Positions 40,876 to 52,388 are shown, numbered from the stretch's first letter. The stretch is DNA of 64,000 nucleotides from Hydractinia symbiolongicarpus (GCF_029227915.1 NC_079888.1:12571001-12635000); one strand, 5' to 3'. Notes: generated from the sequence alone by a model not told the origin. Translations and numbers: made by a program.

Positions 40876-43340
40876 TCTCTTATAATAATACGGAGAGTGT
40901 GTCTGTTTGTGTGTCTGTAACAGGCAAAGTTGATATCGTCATTTTCCTTTGATGTTGCCGAAAAAAATTTTTGATGTTGCCGTAAAAAATATGTCTTCTT
41001 TGTCGTGAAAAGCCGCGAGTTTTGTGTGGTTTGTTAAATGAAGTTCTAGCACAAAGTAACGGAAATTGTGTTTGCAAAAAAGATGGCTGTCCTTTTTAAG
41101 CATTTGTCTTCTCTTGCCTTCAAAATAAATCTTTACAAAAGCATTTAAAAAGGGGCATGGTATATAAATGAAGTATAGAAAGGTTTGTTTATGTTTTTTA
41201 AAGTTTTGATGATCTTATTGATGCGAGACATGTTTGTTAGCTAGCATCAACCACACCAACAACAACTAGCTAGGTAGCTAGGAATTTATAGATATGTAGC
41301 CATGTTCTTTATACCTAGCTAAGTCTCCAGTTTATATTTAAGTGACCAGCTATTAGCTGCTGTAGCTACCTTATGTTAGCTTCAGTTTTATGTTGCTTTT
41401 TACATGTAAGCTAATCTTAGTGGTCTTTGCTAAGAATGTGACTGTAACTTATTTTAATTGACATTTTAAGCTTAAATTAGCAAGCCACAACAACTTTTAA
41501 AAAAGTATTACATATTATTTAAGAAGAGTTTAAGGACTGTTTTTAAGCAAATAATGTATTTTTCACAATTTGTGTATGCAAATAATGTATTTTTCACATT
41601 TTGTGTAACTAAACTTATATACATCGGTTACATGCAATATGACGAAACGATTTTTATTTAACATGTAGTAATTCTGGTACCTTAAGTGTAGTGATTTTTG
41701 TTGTTCTAGATGTTCTGACTAAAATGTTTTTGTTTATGGCATTTTGTCTCAATTAAGAAAAGTTTCAACTTTTTTGAGGGAGTACAACACCGAAAAAACT
41801 TGTGTTTTTTTTATATTTTGTATAAATTCTTACCGGGCAGGACTCTGTACAACATACCGAAATGACTGATCCCTCTCTATTTATAAATTTGATGCGTTCC
41901 AAATCACAGTTTTTTGAAATTTTGGGTAATATTTAATAAGTACAAGATGCAAATACTGATTTTTGTTGAATCAGAAGTATTTCCTACAACCATTCTTTTT
42001 TTACACTTTTGTGGAGAAAAAGTGTATGCAATATCATCAGAATAACTGATTTTGTTGCAAACTGTTTTTCTTTTTTACATTTTGGATTGAAATATTGTTA
42101 TAAAGGGCATATATCAATAGACATATATATAACAAAATAATTAAATTCTGCAAACTTTGATTTTGTCGTTCACCTCTCATCTTTTATATTTTGATTAAAC
42201 TTTTGAGGAAAACCATAGGAATTATTTAGAATTTGTATTTTGTGTTGCAAATTTAATGCAAAAATTTAACTGTTGTGAGGGAGGACCATATGCAATTATA
42301 TATACTAAAAATAATAATTTGATATTCTACAAGTTGTATTTTTGTATGCACTTAAATGACTACTTTTTCTGAGTTGAATTTGATGGGTTTCATATCAATT
42401 TTGTGGAAGATTTTATGGCTGAAGACAATATAGAACATGCCAATTGAACTGATTTTTGTTCATATTTTGATTTGCTCCTCATAAACCTTTGTGTTCTACA
42501 TTTATTGTAAACTTTTGTGAGGAAGGACATATAGGATATATACAATGTTTTCAAAATAATGATTTTTGTTGATTTGAAATTTACTCCTTGCTCATTGCTT
42601 TTTCGACATTTCAGGTTAAAATGTTTGGTAAAGTCAGTACGGATCATTAGACAAAAAATTGTTTTGTTGACCGGTTAATTTTTACATTTTGTGCATATTT
42701 TTGCGGGAGAGGATGGTATGCAACCGAATAAATGATTTTTCAAAGTTTAACTTTTTATTTTTAGGTGTTTTGTGTTTGTTTAAGTTTGGCTTTTGATATT
42801 GTTCAGGTTGTATTGTTGTATAAGCATTTAGGGAAAAGACAATGTTTAAAATGCGTAAAGAACTTATTTCATAGATCTGTGCTTACTGTTGCAAGCCTTT
42901 CTTTTCGACACTTCAGATTAAAATATTGAAGGTTTTCAACATAATCACATATTAAGATGTATACATATTTGAGATATGTGTTATTTCTGACATTATTATT
43001 ATTGTTGTCGTAACTTTCTGGGTTGTGACTGTCAATGTTGTAACTTTCTACTAACTAGATTTTACACCTTGCACGCCGTTGTTTTTCATATTTTGTCTGA
43101 AGTTTTGTTGGGAGGATTTCATGCGATTTGACATTTGATATTTTGTGTTAGATTTTAAGAACATTTTTTGTTAAATTATGACTTATATACTTTCTTTTTA
43201 TGCATTTTCAGATTATTTTTTTTAGTAAAAGGCATATTCAATATACTGAAATATTTGCTGATGTCATCAAAATTCAAATGACAGAACTTTTCAATTGTTT
43301 TTCTGCCTAAGTGGATTTTTCCACGGGCCTAATCGACTAG
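40876..43340 (+). mobile_element. non-autonomous Helitron unit 3, expanded by degenerate repeats
   Basis: Starts TCTTATAATAATACGGAG (the TC follows CTAG), ends CTAG at 43337-43340 after GTGGATTTTTCCAC. At 2,465 bp it is more than three times the other units because of the AT-rich repeat block at about 41560-43240. Confidence 0.65.
41560..43240. repeat. degenerate AT-rich tandem repeats, roughly 100-150 bp period
   Basis: Recurring phrases such as TTTTACATTTTG, AAACTTTTGTG, CATGCAATAT and AATAACTGATTTTTGTTG come back in the same order with heavy divergence. A similar block occurs at about 49310-49770. I could not align units by hand with precision. Confidence 0.45.
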
Positions 43341-43342
43341 TA

Positions 43343-44083
43343 TCTATATAATAATATGCTAAGTGTGTCTGTCTGTGTGTCTGTGACAGGCAAAGTGGAT
43401 GTCTTTATTTTCCTTTGATGTTGCCGAAAAATGCATGTCTAATATGTTAAATTTTCTGACGTTACGACGCGACGAAAATAACACTACTTTAATGTCAATA
43501 TCCTATATTAAATTAATGAAGCCATTACAGTGCACCTAAAACTTTGAGGCCAAATAACTTGGAAACGAGGTGGTGACGTCAATGATTTTTCACCGCGTGG
43601 GTAACTAGGGACCAACTAGGACCAATTTGGGTAATTTTCCCAAACCTGGGTCCCCGAATCCGTTTCGGAATGGACGGGTTGATGACGTCATCGAAAAACC
43701 TTCAAATCCTAATATCTCTGCAACCGTTTGTCAAAAATACGCGATCCTATACATTTTCTTGATCAGCGTTTTGAGATCTATACAATGAAGGCAGCAGGTA
43801 TACAAATTTCTAAAAAAAAAATTTGAGGGGTTTGACTGGCCATTGCTGTCATCAGCAAAATGTTAAAACCCTTATGTCTCATTAACTGTTTATCAAAAAG
43901 ATATGATCATATACATTTTCTTGGTCAGCGTTTTAACATATGCATAGTACAGGCAACGAATAAACTAAATTTCGCCAAATATTTTTGTAATTGCACTGCT
44001 GACGTCAGCAAAAAATCTAAAACAACCTACTTTTCCATTGTCCTTCTGCCTAAGTTGATTTTTCCACGGGCCTTATCGACTAG
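43343..44083 (+). mobile_element. non-autonomous Helitron unit 4
   Basis: Starts TCTATATAATAATATGC and ends CTAG at 44080-44083. Same core as units 1 and 2. Confidence 0.7.
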
Positions 44084-45093
44084 TCTCTATAATAATACGC
44101 CAGTTCTGTCTGTCTGTCTGTCACTTTTGCAAAGTGGATAAAATTTATTTGATAAGTCTATAAAACATCGCCTATAAATTTGTTCTGTAGATTATCAAAC
44201 TTTGACGTTAGGGCAATATTGACGTCAAAGAAAGTATATTAAGATTAGCGAAGCCATTGCATTGCACTTTTAAATTTAAGGCTAAATAACTTGGAAACGG
44301 GTAGAAATAACTGACGTCATCTCCTGCGTGGGTAACTAGGAAATACCTGGGACCAATTTGGGTAAGTTTTCCAAACCTGGCTCACCAAATCCGATTCGGA
44401 ATGGACGGGTTGATGACGTCATCAAAAAACCTTTAAACCTTGATATCTCTGCAACAGTTTGTCAAAAGTACATGACCCTATATATTTTCTTCATCAGCGT
44501 TTCTTTATTTATTTATTTATTTATTTATCATCAATATTTACCCAGGATATACATTTCAGAATAAATTTCTGCTTTTCAAATGTGTCCTGCTAAAATTAAA
44601 ATCAAATACTCTACATTATATACAATTTAATATAAAATCGTCGATGTTCTAAAATCCAATAAAATGAAAAGGAATAGGCAAAACAAAAACAAAAACGCTA
44701 AGCACATAGATGAAATGGTGAAAATACACTAAAGATAAGATTATAGGTGTCCATGAGTTAAGCGCTCAAATGGGAGATAATTGGTATAAATGGGTGAGGC
44801 AACAAAGCTAGTATAATATATGAAATATTGAAAATGCTATACTAAGAAACGCAAGATAAAACATGCCATATCACAAATGCTTCCTTCTGCTAAATGTCGA
44901 ATGAATAATCGGCAAAAAACATTTTAATTCAAAACCGCGTATGTCATAAGCTTGCAGTATCTAAAAACATCGAGTAGAAAGGGTGAGAAACAGAGGTGAA
45001 AACATATAAATAAGGAAGACTAGACAAGGTTTAAGAGCTTCATATTGTGTTAGGGTCCAAAGTCCAAATAAAGTGTGTAAGTAGTCCAAACGA

Positions 45094-46431
45094 TTAAAAA
45101 ATATGGTTATCCAATTTATTTTTAAATTTCATATAACTAGGCTCCCTTCGTATATCTATTGGTAAAGAATTATATATACTGGCACCCATATAGTAAAAAC
45201 CATTTCTTGCCATATCCAAACGTACTGCTGGTAACTTTAGCGAATAAGAATTGTTTCGAGTCAGTCTTTGATGGTTTAGCAGCTGAAAGTGGTTCCAATA
45301 ATTTGAGCATGTTTTACGATCAATACATTTTCTGACAACATTACAAGCATTTCGTTGAATTTTGTCGTAAATGGGTTGTAAACTGTTGTTGTTAGTTACT
45401 ACTCTGGCACGTCTATCCAAGGACTGCAGTTTGTTCAACTGGGTGTTATTCAGGTTCAAATTGATGATACTATTGAATGTAATGATTGGAGTTATCATTG
45501 TTTCGTAAATCTTTTTAGCAGTTGTATCGTCAACTTCGGATCGTAGTCTCGTCAGTAAACGGAGTCTTCCAGATGCTTTTTTGTATGTAGAGTCGAAGTT
45601 GTTATTTAGAGACAACTTAGGATCAATAATTGATCCCAAATACTTGTAGCTTTTCGTCTCATTAATCTCCACAAAATTACATGACAATGATATTTTTCCT
45701 TCAGCACTTTTCAACATTTTACTCGTCCCGAATATCATCCATTCTGTTTTCCCTTTGTTTAAATTAATAACAAGATCATTTTCTCGTAGATATGTCTCAA
45801 CAGCAAGAAGTTCTTCATTTAATACATTTTCAAGGACGAGAAAGCTTTCACTTGAGAAGTAGATAACAGTGTCCTCTGCAAATTTAATAACGCTAGCTTT
45901 AAGTAGGACATTATCAAAGTCATTAAAGAAAATTAAAAATAATAATGGCCCGAGTATGGACCCTTGCGGAACACCACAATTCACTGGTTGTGGGTCAGAT
46001 TTGATGTTATTTACCACTACTTCCTGCTTTCTCCCAAACAAATAATCAGAAAACCATTCTAGTTCGTTACCACGTATACCATAAGCTGATAATTTCTCAA
46101 TTAAAATACTATGACCAACCGTGTCGAAGGCTTTTGACAAGTCCATGAAAACTGCAGCAACGTATTTTTTCTTATCAACTTCCTTTCTAATGTCATCTAA
46201 CAATAGATTAGCAGCCAAATCTGTTGATCTGAGACGACGATACCCAAATTGATACTGAGATAGTAAGTTGTTCTTCTCAAGATATTCGATAACTTGGTCA
46301 TATACTGCCCTTTCGAGAATTTTTGAGATGACCGGCAATATAGATATAGGTCTATAGTTATTGTTATCGTCAGTCGAACCTTTTTTAAAAATTGGCTTAA
46401 CTACAGCATGCTTCCATTCTCCAGGTATCAT
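45094..46431 (-). pseudogene. LINE reverse transcriptase domain
   Basis: 445 residues, from WKHAVVKPIFKKG through YRPISILPVISKILE, FMDLSKAFDTVGH and GVPQGSILGPLLFL to the RT active site, which reads FAEDT in place of the usual F/Y-A-D-D. The C-terminal part ends KFKNKLDNHIF. It would reverse-transcribe LINE RNA. The changed catalytic aspartate and the frameshift upstream (about 46510) make activity unlikely. Confidence 0.85.
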
Positions 46432-46499
46432 AGCCGTTTGTATCGATAAGTTTATTATGTGACAAAGTGGAGCAGCGATTTGACTGGAACAATCTTTGA

Positions 46500-48037
46500 G
46501 CAGTCCAGGTGGAAGATCGTCTACAGTCTAAGGGAATCGATTTCTCCTTGATTTGAGCTGCTATTGAAGAGAAAAACAAACATAGTGATTCAACTTTCGA
46601 TTTGGTTGCTGTAGCATCACTTACGACGTTTCGTGGTTTAGTTGACATTATTTTCTTTATCGTATCCCAAAATTTCTTTGGATTATGACAATTCTGTGCT
46701 AGTAAGTTTTTACTAAATTGGGACTTCGATTCTCGTATTTTACGTGTACATAAGTTTCGAACTTTGCAGTAAGCCTTCCAGTCGCTTGGCTTTTTCGATT
46801 TTCGCGCTTTTCGTAAAGCCTTATCTCTTTCGTTCATCAATTTATATATCTCATTGCTAAGCCACGGACAAAATTGTCCTTTGACTGTCTTCCCGATGAT
46901 AGGGGCATGTTTGTTAAACAATGCGGTGAGAGTAGTTTTGAAATATGACCATGCGATGTTCACATCGTTCATTCCATAAAGTTCACCCCAGTCGTGTTTA
47001 CTAATTTCGTCAACCATTTGCTCACTAGAGTACTTCGCATAATTCCTAGTCTTGATAATTTTTGGTGGTAACTTATCTCTTCTTAATTTTCTGACGAAAC
47101 CGACCATATTGTGATCGCTGATACCGATGGGGATGACGTCATTTTGGTATGTCGTATCATTTCGAGTAGTCAGAATACAATCAATTAGCGTTTGTGTATT
47201 ATCGGTAATTCTAGTCGGTTTTTCAATAAGCTGTTTCAATCCATAAAGACGTAAAAGTTCTTTAATGTCTTTATCATCTGATTTCTTTAAGAAATTAATA
47301 TTCAGATCTCCCAAAAGGTTCACTTCTTTTGATTCAGACATAACAAGCTGTAACAAGTCATTAAGATGAGTTTTAAATTCCCTTGGTAGATATTTAGAAC
47401 CTACCGGTGGTCTATACATAGTACCGACTAAAAAACTCTTTGCGTTTTTTTGGAAAATTTCCACCCATAAACTTTCTAGCTCATTATGTTCCAAATTTGT
47501 CCGATGTTTCCACTTAACTCGATCCGATATATACATAGCTACACCGCCGCATTTGCCTTTTTTTCTGGCTCGGTATATAAAACTATAGCCCGGTATGTGA
47601 TAAAGGTCCGGGTTGTCATTATATGAATCTTTTGTAATATGAATTTCAGATAAAGTTAAAATATCAATATCTTTAAAATCATGCAACAAAATTCCAATTT
47701 GATCGATATTATTTAATAATCCACGCACATTGAGATGGAATATCTTTATACCTCGTTTGAATAGGAGATTTTTCAGTTCAGGTAAAAAAGGTCCTGGCTG
47801 TGTTTCAATGTCGCCGGACAACAAAATAAGTATGAATAAGTGTTTACCAGCTTTTGTGGATATTTTCTTTCGTGTGATCCATAAACTAGACGATGCATAA
47901 TTGTCCTTCTTCTCCAGGAAATCTTCGGTAGGGAATATTCCATTACCTTCTTTTACGAGCTTTCTCTTCGCAATATAACATAATAAAATCAACACAAAAA
48001 GAGCAAATCGAAACACGTCCGACCTCGCCGCCATCAT
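46500..48037 (-). pseudogene. LINE N-terminal region with 2A-like motif and AP endonuclease
   Basis: Starts MMAARSDVFRFALFVLILLC, a hydrophobic start, then LLSGDIETQPGP, a 2A-like peptide with Q where the consensus has N. The endonuclease has FHLNVRGL, LTLSEIHIT, GGVAMYI, GTMYRPP, LLGDLNINF and SDHNMV, the usual apurinic-endonuclease-like blocks that nick target DNA. Homology passes to the RT frame near 46510, so one frameshift separates the two ORFs. Confidence 0.83.
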
Positions 48038-48246
48038 TCGTCAAGATCTATACGATGAAGGCAACAGGTATACAAATTTATAAAAAAAAATTTTTGGTCT
48101 TGATGGGGCCATTGCTGATGTTAGCAAATTTAAATGGCGCTCCTTTCTCATTTTTATCCTGCCTCGGTGGATTTCTCCACGGTCGTTATCGAATAGTACT
48201 CAAATAATATTATATTTGTATATATCAAATATATACCAAAAAAATA

Positions 48247-48991
48247 TCTCTTATAATAATACAGAGACTGTATCTGTTTGTAACAGGCAAAGTGGATATC
48301 GTCATTTTCCTTTGATGTCGCCGAAAAACTTATGTCTAATATGTTAAATTTTCTGACGATACGGCGCGACGTCAATAACACTACTTTAACGTCAATATCC
48401 TATATTAAATTAATGAAGCCATTACAGTGCACCTAAAATTTTGAGGCTAAATAACTTGGAAACGAGGTGATGACGTCAGTCATTTTTTACCGCGTGGGTA
48501 ACTAGGGACCACCTAGGACCAATTTGGGTATTTTTCCAAAACCTGGTTCCCCAATCCGTTTCGGAATGGACGGGTTGATGACGTCATCAAAAAACCTTCA
48601 AACCCTAATATCTCTGCAACCGTTTGTCAAAAGTACATGATCCTATACATTTTCTTGATCAGCGTTTCAAGATCTATACGATGAAAGCAACAGGTATACA
48701 AGTTTCTAAAAAAAAAAATTCAGTTTGAACGGGGCCATTGCTAGCAAGTTTTGGGTTTTAACGGGCCATTTTTAAGCCCTTATATCTCATTAACCGCTCA
48801 TCAAAAGCACATGATCATATACATTTTCTTGATCAGCGCTTTAAGCTCTCCACAATAGAGGCAACGTGAAAACAAAATTCTAAATTTATTTTAGTAGATG
48901 GGTTGCTGACGTCATCAAAATTCTAATGACTCTTCTTTTTCATTTTTATCCTGCCTCTTCAGTGGATATTTCCACGGGCCTTATCGACTAG
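48247..48991 (+). mobile_element. non-autonomous Helitron unit 6
   Basis: Starts TCTCTTATAATAATACAG and ends CTAG at 48988-48991 after GTGGATATTTCCAC. Same family core. Confidence 0.7.
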
Positions 48992-49898
48992 TATATAATA
49001 AAATAGTAAAATGCTACATTACTATTGTTACTCTTTATATGTGTTTTACTAAGCATAAATAGCTAGCTTTAGTTTTAGCTAAGCGTTCCCAGTTTAAGTA
49101 TATTTAACTGGGTGTCTTAGCTACTATGGCTAGCTCTAAACCTATGACTTATGTTGTTATTCATCTTTTTTAATTAGCTACCTTAGTTTCCAAACTTCTC
49201 TTCTTTTATGAGCAGGAATTGTGATGAACAAGCTAGCTAGCTATACCTACATAATCTTTCAAAGACTTAAACATTTGCAGGATAGTAGGATGTATTTTTA
49301 TGCCCATAAAAGTTAAATTATTTTCACATTTTCTGTAAACTTTACAAGGGGACCACATGCAATATGCCAAGTGGAATAACTTTTTTCAGAATTTAAAGGG
49401 TACGTGTTAAGTTAGTTTTTATTGTTTTGTTTCTGACATCCTAAACTTTTGTCAGCTTACATGTATAATGCCAGGTTATTTTTACAGGGGTTTGTAGACA
49501 TTTGATTGGCAATTTACGTGGGTTTATGACTTTATTTTCATTTATGAGAGGAAGGTATGGTTGTTCGTGTTGTTTTTTTATGTTTTGTTTTTTTAATTTT
49601 GTGTAAACTTTTGTGGGAAAAGACCACATGCAATATATATACAGAAAGAACAAATTTTTGTGGAATTGGACTCCACTGTGTAAGCTCATGGCTTTTTCAT
49701 ATTTGGTATTATAAACCTTTGTTGGGGAACTGTACGGTTTCACGTTTTTGTTAAGGATTTTAAAATTGTAGTAATATAACATTTGTGTTTGGTGATAATG
49801 AAAAATTACTAATTGTTCTGACCAAAAAAATTTAAATGACGGTTGTTTTTCTCTGTTATCCTGCCTAAGCGGATTTTTCCACCGGCCTTATTGACTAA
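48992..49898 (+). mobile_element. Helitron-family remnant with AT-rich repeats (unit 7)
   Basis: The end is recognisable: CCTGCCTAAGCGG..TCCACCGGCCTTATTGACTAA, a CTAA terminus at 49895-49898, allowed under CTRR. The start is not clear. The middle is AT-rich repeats like those in unit 3. Confidence 0.5.
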
Positions 49899-50307
49899 CC
49901 TGTATAATAATACGCCAGTTCTGTCTGTCTGTGACTTTTGCAAAGTGGATTATATTATCCCCTAATCTCTTTAATAAAATCTGTAAAACATCGCCCATAA
50001 AATTGTTCTGTAATTTACCAAACCTCTATACCTATACGATGAAGGCAACAGGTATGAAAAATTCTAAAAAAATTGCTGGCGTCAGCAAAATTTTTACCCT
50101 TATATCTCTTTAACCGCTCATTAAAACCACACGATCATATACATTTTCTTGATCATCAGCAGTTTAATTTCCACACAGTAGAGGTAACGTGAAAGCAAAG
50201 TTCTATTTTTTGTGAGGATGGGTTGCTGACCTCATCAAAATTTAAATGACGTTTTTTTCCATTTTTATCCTGCCTCAGTGGATTTTTCCACGGGCCTTAT
50301 CGACTAG
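49899..50307 (+). mobile_element. non-autonomous Helitron unit 8 (short)
   Basis: Begins near CCTGTATAATAATACGCC and ends CTAG at 50304-50307 after GTGGATTTTTCCAC. The core is partly deleted. Confidence 0.65.
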
Positions 50308-50323
50308 TCTCTATAATAATACG
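50308..50323 (+). mobile_element. first 16 bases of a Helitron unit, cut by piece C
   Basis: TCTCTATAATAATACG directly follows CTAG and directly precedes the Polinton-type terminal repeat. The rest of this unit is the reverse-oriented R2 at 16020-16590. Confidence 0.7.
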
Positions 50324-50590
50324 AGAGATTAGAAAATGTATGTTATGGCACAATCGCGTGCGTGCAATGCCGTGACGTCACAGCAAGTCAACGACAATCC
50401 CCTAATAGTCACCGCATCATCCAAGACCTAGTCCCTATTAATCCAGCACCATCCGAGACCATTCCATATTAATCTACATAGGACCTAGTATTCACTACAG
50501 ATGATGTCATCAAAAGTAGAATAAGAGGTCCAATATTTTCTAACACAATTCCCTAAAAATCAACACGCACATCTCAGGGAAATTCCCTGA
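50324..50590. repeat. terminal inverted repeat of piece C
   Basis: Nearly the same as 16591-16850, including AGCAAGTCAACGACAATCCC and ACCATTCCATATTAATCTAC. Confidence 0.82.
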
Positions 50591-50735
50591 TATTCATCAA
50601 TAATCAACGCATGCGCAGTAACATCATACGCAAGTGGAGTAAAATCCTCATCATGCGGTGCTTAGTCATGCACATCAAGGTTATCATACAAAAAGGGGAA
50701 TTCCTTAAAAATCAACGCATGCGCTGTATTAATAA

Positions 50736-50915
50736 ATGTGCATTAACTGTCAATCAAAATTCGATATCTTCGGGATGATTGCATTTATGGCCGGCGTAGG
50801 TATCTCCTTACCTCTTATGGCCCTGGCATTAGTACAAGAATCAGTGAAGGAGGGGTCCAATAAGCGGAGGATTAAAGACCTGGAGGATCGTCTTGATGTC
50901 CTAATAAATGAATGA
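50736..50915 (+). CDS. small membrane protein of the element (59 aa, piece C)
   Basis: Intact: MCINCQSKFDIFGMIAFMAG, a hydrophobic helix and a charged tail ending EDRLDVLINE. Homologue of 13518-13694. The start is in TTAATAAATG. The next ATG lies inside its last codons (AATGAATGA). Confidence 0.7.
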   Translation: MCINCQSKFDIFGMIAFMAGVGISLPLMALALVQESVKEGSNKRRIKDLEDRLDVLINE

Positions 50916-51478
50916 ACAATGTAATGACTGTGAAAGGGTACTCGATGAGATGAGAGACGTTGTAGATGTGCATATTTTACATGACTAGCCTCACAAATAT
51001 CGAGGGATATACCCTGTCTATTATTTCCAGGAGGGGCCATGGCGTAGATGGAGAGTCCTGGAGTATTGAATGCTCATTTTGAGCTACGCAGACCCAATTA
51101 GAGCCCGCGCTCTACCAGACAACTCCCGGCAACATCCAACGGCCCACACAGTGTGCCATCTTCCCAATTTCCCTCACATGGCTTGGGTTAACCCGGGGCT
51201 ATGGTAACATTCACTCGCCCATGTTGAATCGCCGTCAAGAGGAATCGAACCCCGGTCTCCCGCACAGAGTACGAGAGCTATAACCACTAATCTACGGCGC
51301 CACTAAATCGATGCATATGACCAATGTACCTGTGGACGTAGATTTGTGGTAGGCGGTAAAATGTTATGCTGGTATTGCTACCATGAACATATCACATATA
51401 ACGGAGGAGGCTGCGTATGTACAATGACATGCAATTCTCTGAAGTCGTTCGAAATATACAATAAACAAAAGGCTGAAA
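50908..51478 (+). pseudogene. small cysteine-rich element protein split by a SINE (piece C)
   Basis: The first 14 codons (MNEQCNDCERVLD) are followed by the SINE at 50948-51307. After it the frame resumes with CTCGRRFVVGGKMLCWYCYH and GCVCTMTC. Without the insertion the paired cysteines are complete, unlike copy A, which has a stop there. Confidence 0.65.
50948..51307 (-). mobile_element. tRNA-derived SINE
   Basis: The minus-strand head reads GGCGCCGTAGATTAGTGG with a B box GGTTCGATTCC about 45 bp on, then a body with GTAGCTCAAAATGAGC. A 6-bp direct repeat TCGATG flanks it (50942-50947 and 51308-51313). It lies within the small cysteine-rich gene. The exact 3' end is less certain than the head. 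Confidence 0.65.
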
Positions 51479-52049
51479 TTTGAAAATGAGCTTGTTAGCA
51501 CTAAATTTTTCTACAACTTTGCCGCTACGTTTACAGACATTAACGATATCAACGTGGAATACTTAACGGTGGCAGATGCCATTCCTGCTAATGGGGGTAA
51601 GGATCAAAGGTATATTATAGGGTACCATACGCAGGACCTTGTGATGGCCCTTGGAGTGAAAACACAGAAAATCTGGACTGCGCATGGAGTGAAACGGTAC
51701 AACGCAAATGCGTCACCGGCAATGAGCCTCGATTTCGAGGAGTATCCAGACTGGATCATGAAATATCGTCAAATATGGTCAAAGCTCGAAGAGTTGATTT
51801 CCGAGCATCTGACAACGGAACCCGTGAAAAAGGATAGATATGTGAACGCTAAACTCCGGTACCACAAGCACGCGATCACGACCAAATTTTCATGGTATGC
51901 CGATACACTACGATGAACCCTGCCAGGTCAGTGCAATCCTGGCCATTTCATCGGTGTATGTACAAGGTAACAATCACTACCCGCAGGCACACATCACAGA
52001 ATGCCTGTACAAGGACTTTAAAAAGGAATGGCTGTTGGGTGAGGACTAG
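51470..52049 (+). pseudogene. FENELV-type conserved element protein (piece C)
   Basis: Homologue of 12759-13332. The initiator is AGG in place of ATG; LKFENELVSTKFFYNFAATF then follows. The frame is open to about 51895, shifts once, and resumes with HYDEPCQVSAILAISSVYVQ to a TAG at 52047. No known domain. A strong hairpin follows the stop. Confidence 0.72.
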
Positions 52050-52056
52050 AAAACCA

Positions 52057-52092
52057 TATATTTTATAGGCCCTGTATGACCTATAAAATATA
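52057..52092. terminator. hairpin between convergent genes (piece C)
   Basis: A perfect 13-bp stem, TATATTTTATAGG (52057-52069) and CCTATAAAATATA (52080-52092), 7 bp after the stop. Same location as the copy A hairpin at 12721, with a different loop and partly different stem. Confidence 0.7.
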
Positions 52093-52098
52093 GAAAAA

Positions 52099-52388
52099 TT
52101 AGTTTCTATACCAGGGCGGGGTCTCTAAGTACCGCTTACATAGTTTACAGATTTTTTTAAAACATCTTGCCTACCCTCTTCCCGACCTTTAGCAACTAGC
52201 TGGGCACGCTCCTGTGCATTGATACTGTTCACGATCCTATTGAAGCGCTAACTCACCTGTTCCTTTAACAGTAGGTATTTTTCCTTCTCCCGAGAGATTA
52301 GGCTATACTCATAGTCGCAGATAACGCCATTCTCCATTGCTTTGCTGATAAGGTCAACAATGGAGTTTAATTTCGCCTCCGCTTTTTA
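52099..52388 (-). pseudogene. TM element protein, C-terminal part (piece C)
   Basis: KLNSIVDLISKAMENGVICD and YEYSLISREKEK match the 7709-8337 protein. There is one in-frame stop near 52245. Homology ends at about 52388, so the hydrophobic part is missing. Confidence 0.65.

Larger units (their letters stand above)
44504..48040 (-). mobile_element. non-LTR retrotransposon (CR1/L2-like), near full length
   Basis: Minus-strand element with an endonuclease-RT ORF in two frames and a 3' tail of TAAA repeats (seen as TTTA on + at about 44503-44528). It sits inside Helitron unit 5. The 5' end lies at the initiation region of the ORF (48040), so there is almost no 5' UTR, suggesting 5' truncation or a very short leader. 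No clear target duplication is seen. Confidence 0.85.
44084..48195 (+). mobile_element. non-autonomous Helitron unit 5, interrupted by a LINE
   Basis: The left part 44084-44503 starts TCTCTATAATAATACGCC. The unit resumes at 48041 with TCAAGATCTATACGATGAAG and ends near 48195 in a degenerate terminus (GAATAGT instead of GACTAGT). The LINE lies between. Confidence 0.65.

Noticed and set aside
51230-51305. Functional tRNA gene on the minus strand
   Set aside because: It is the head of a SINE with a longer body and flanking target duplication.
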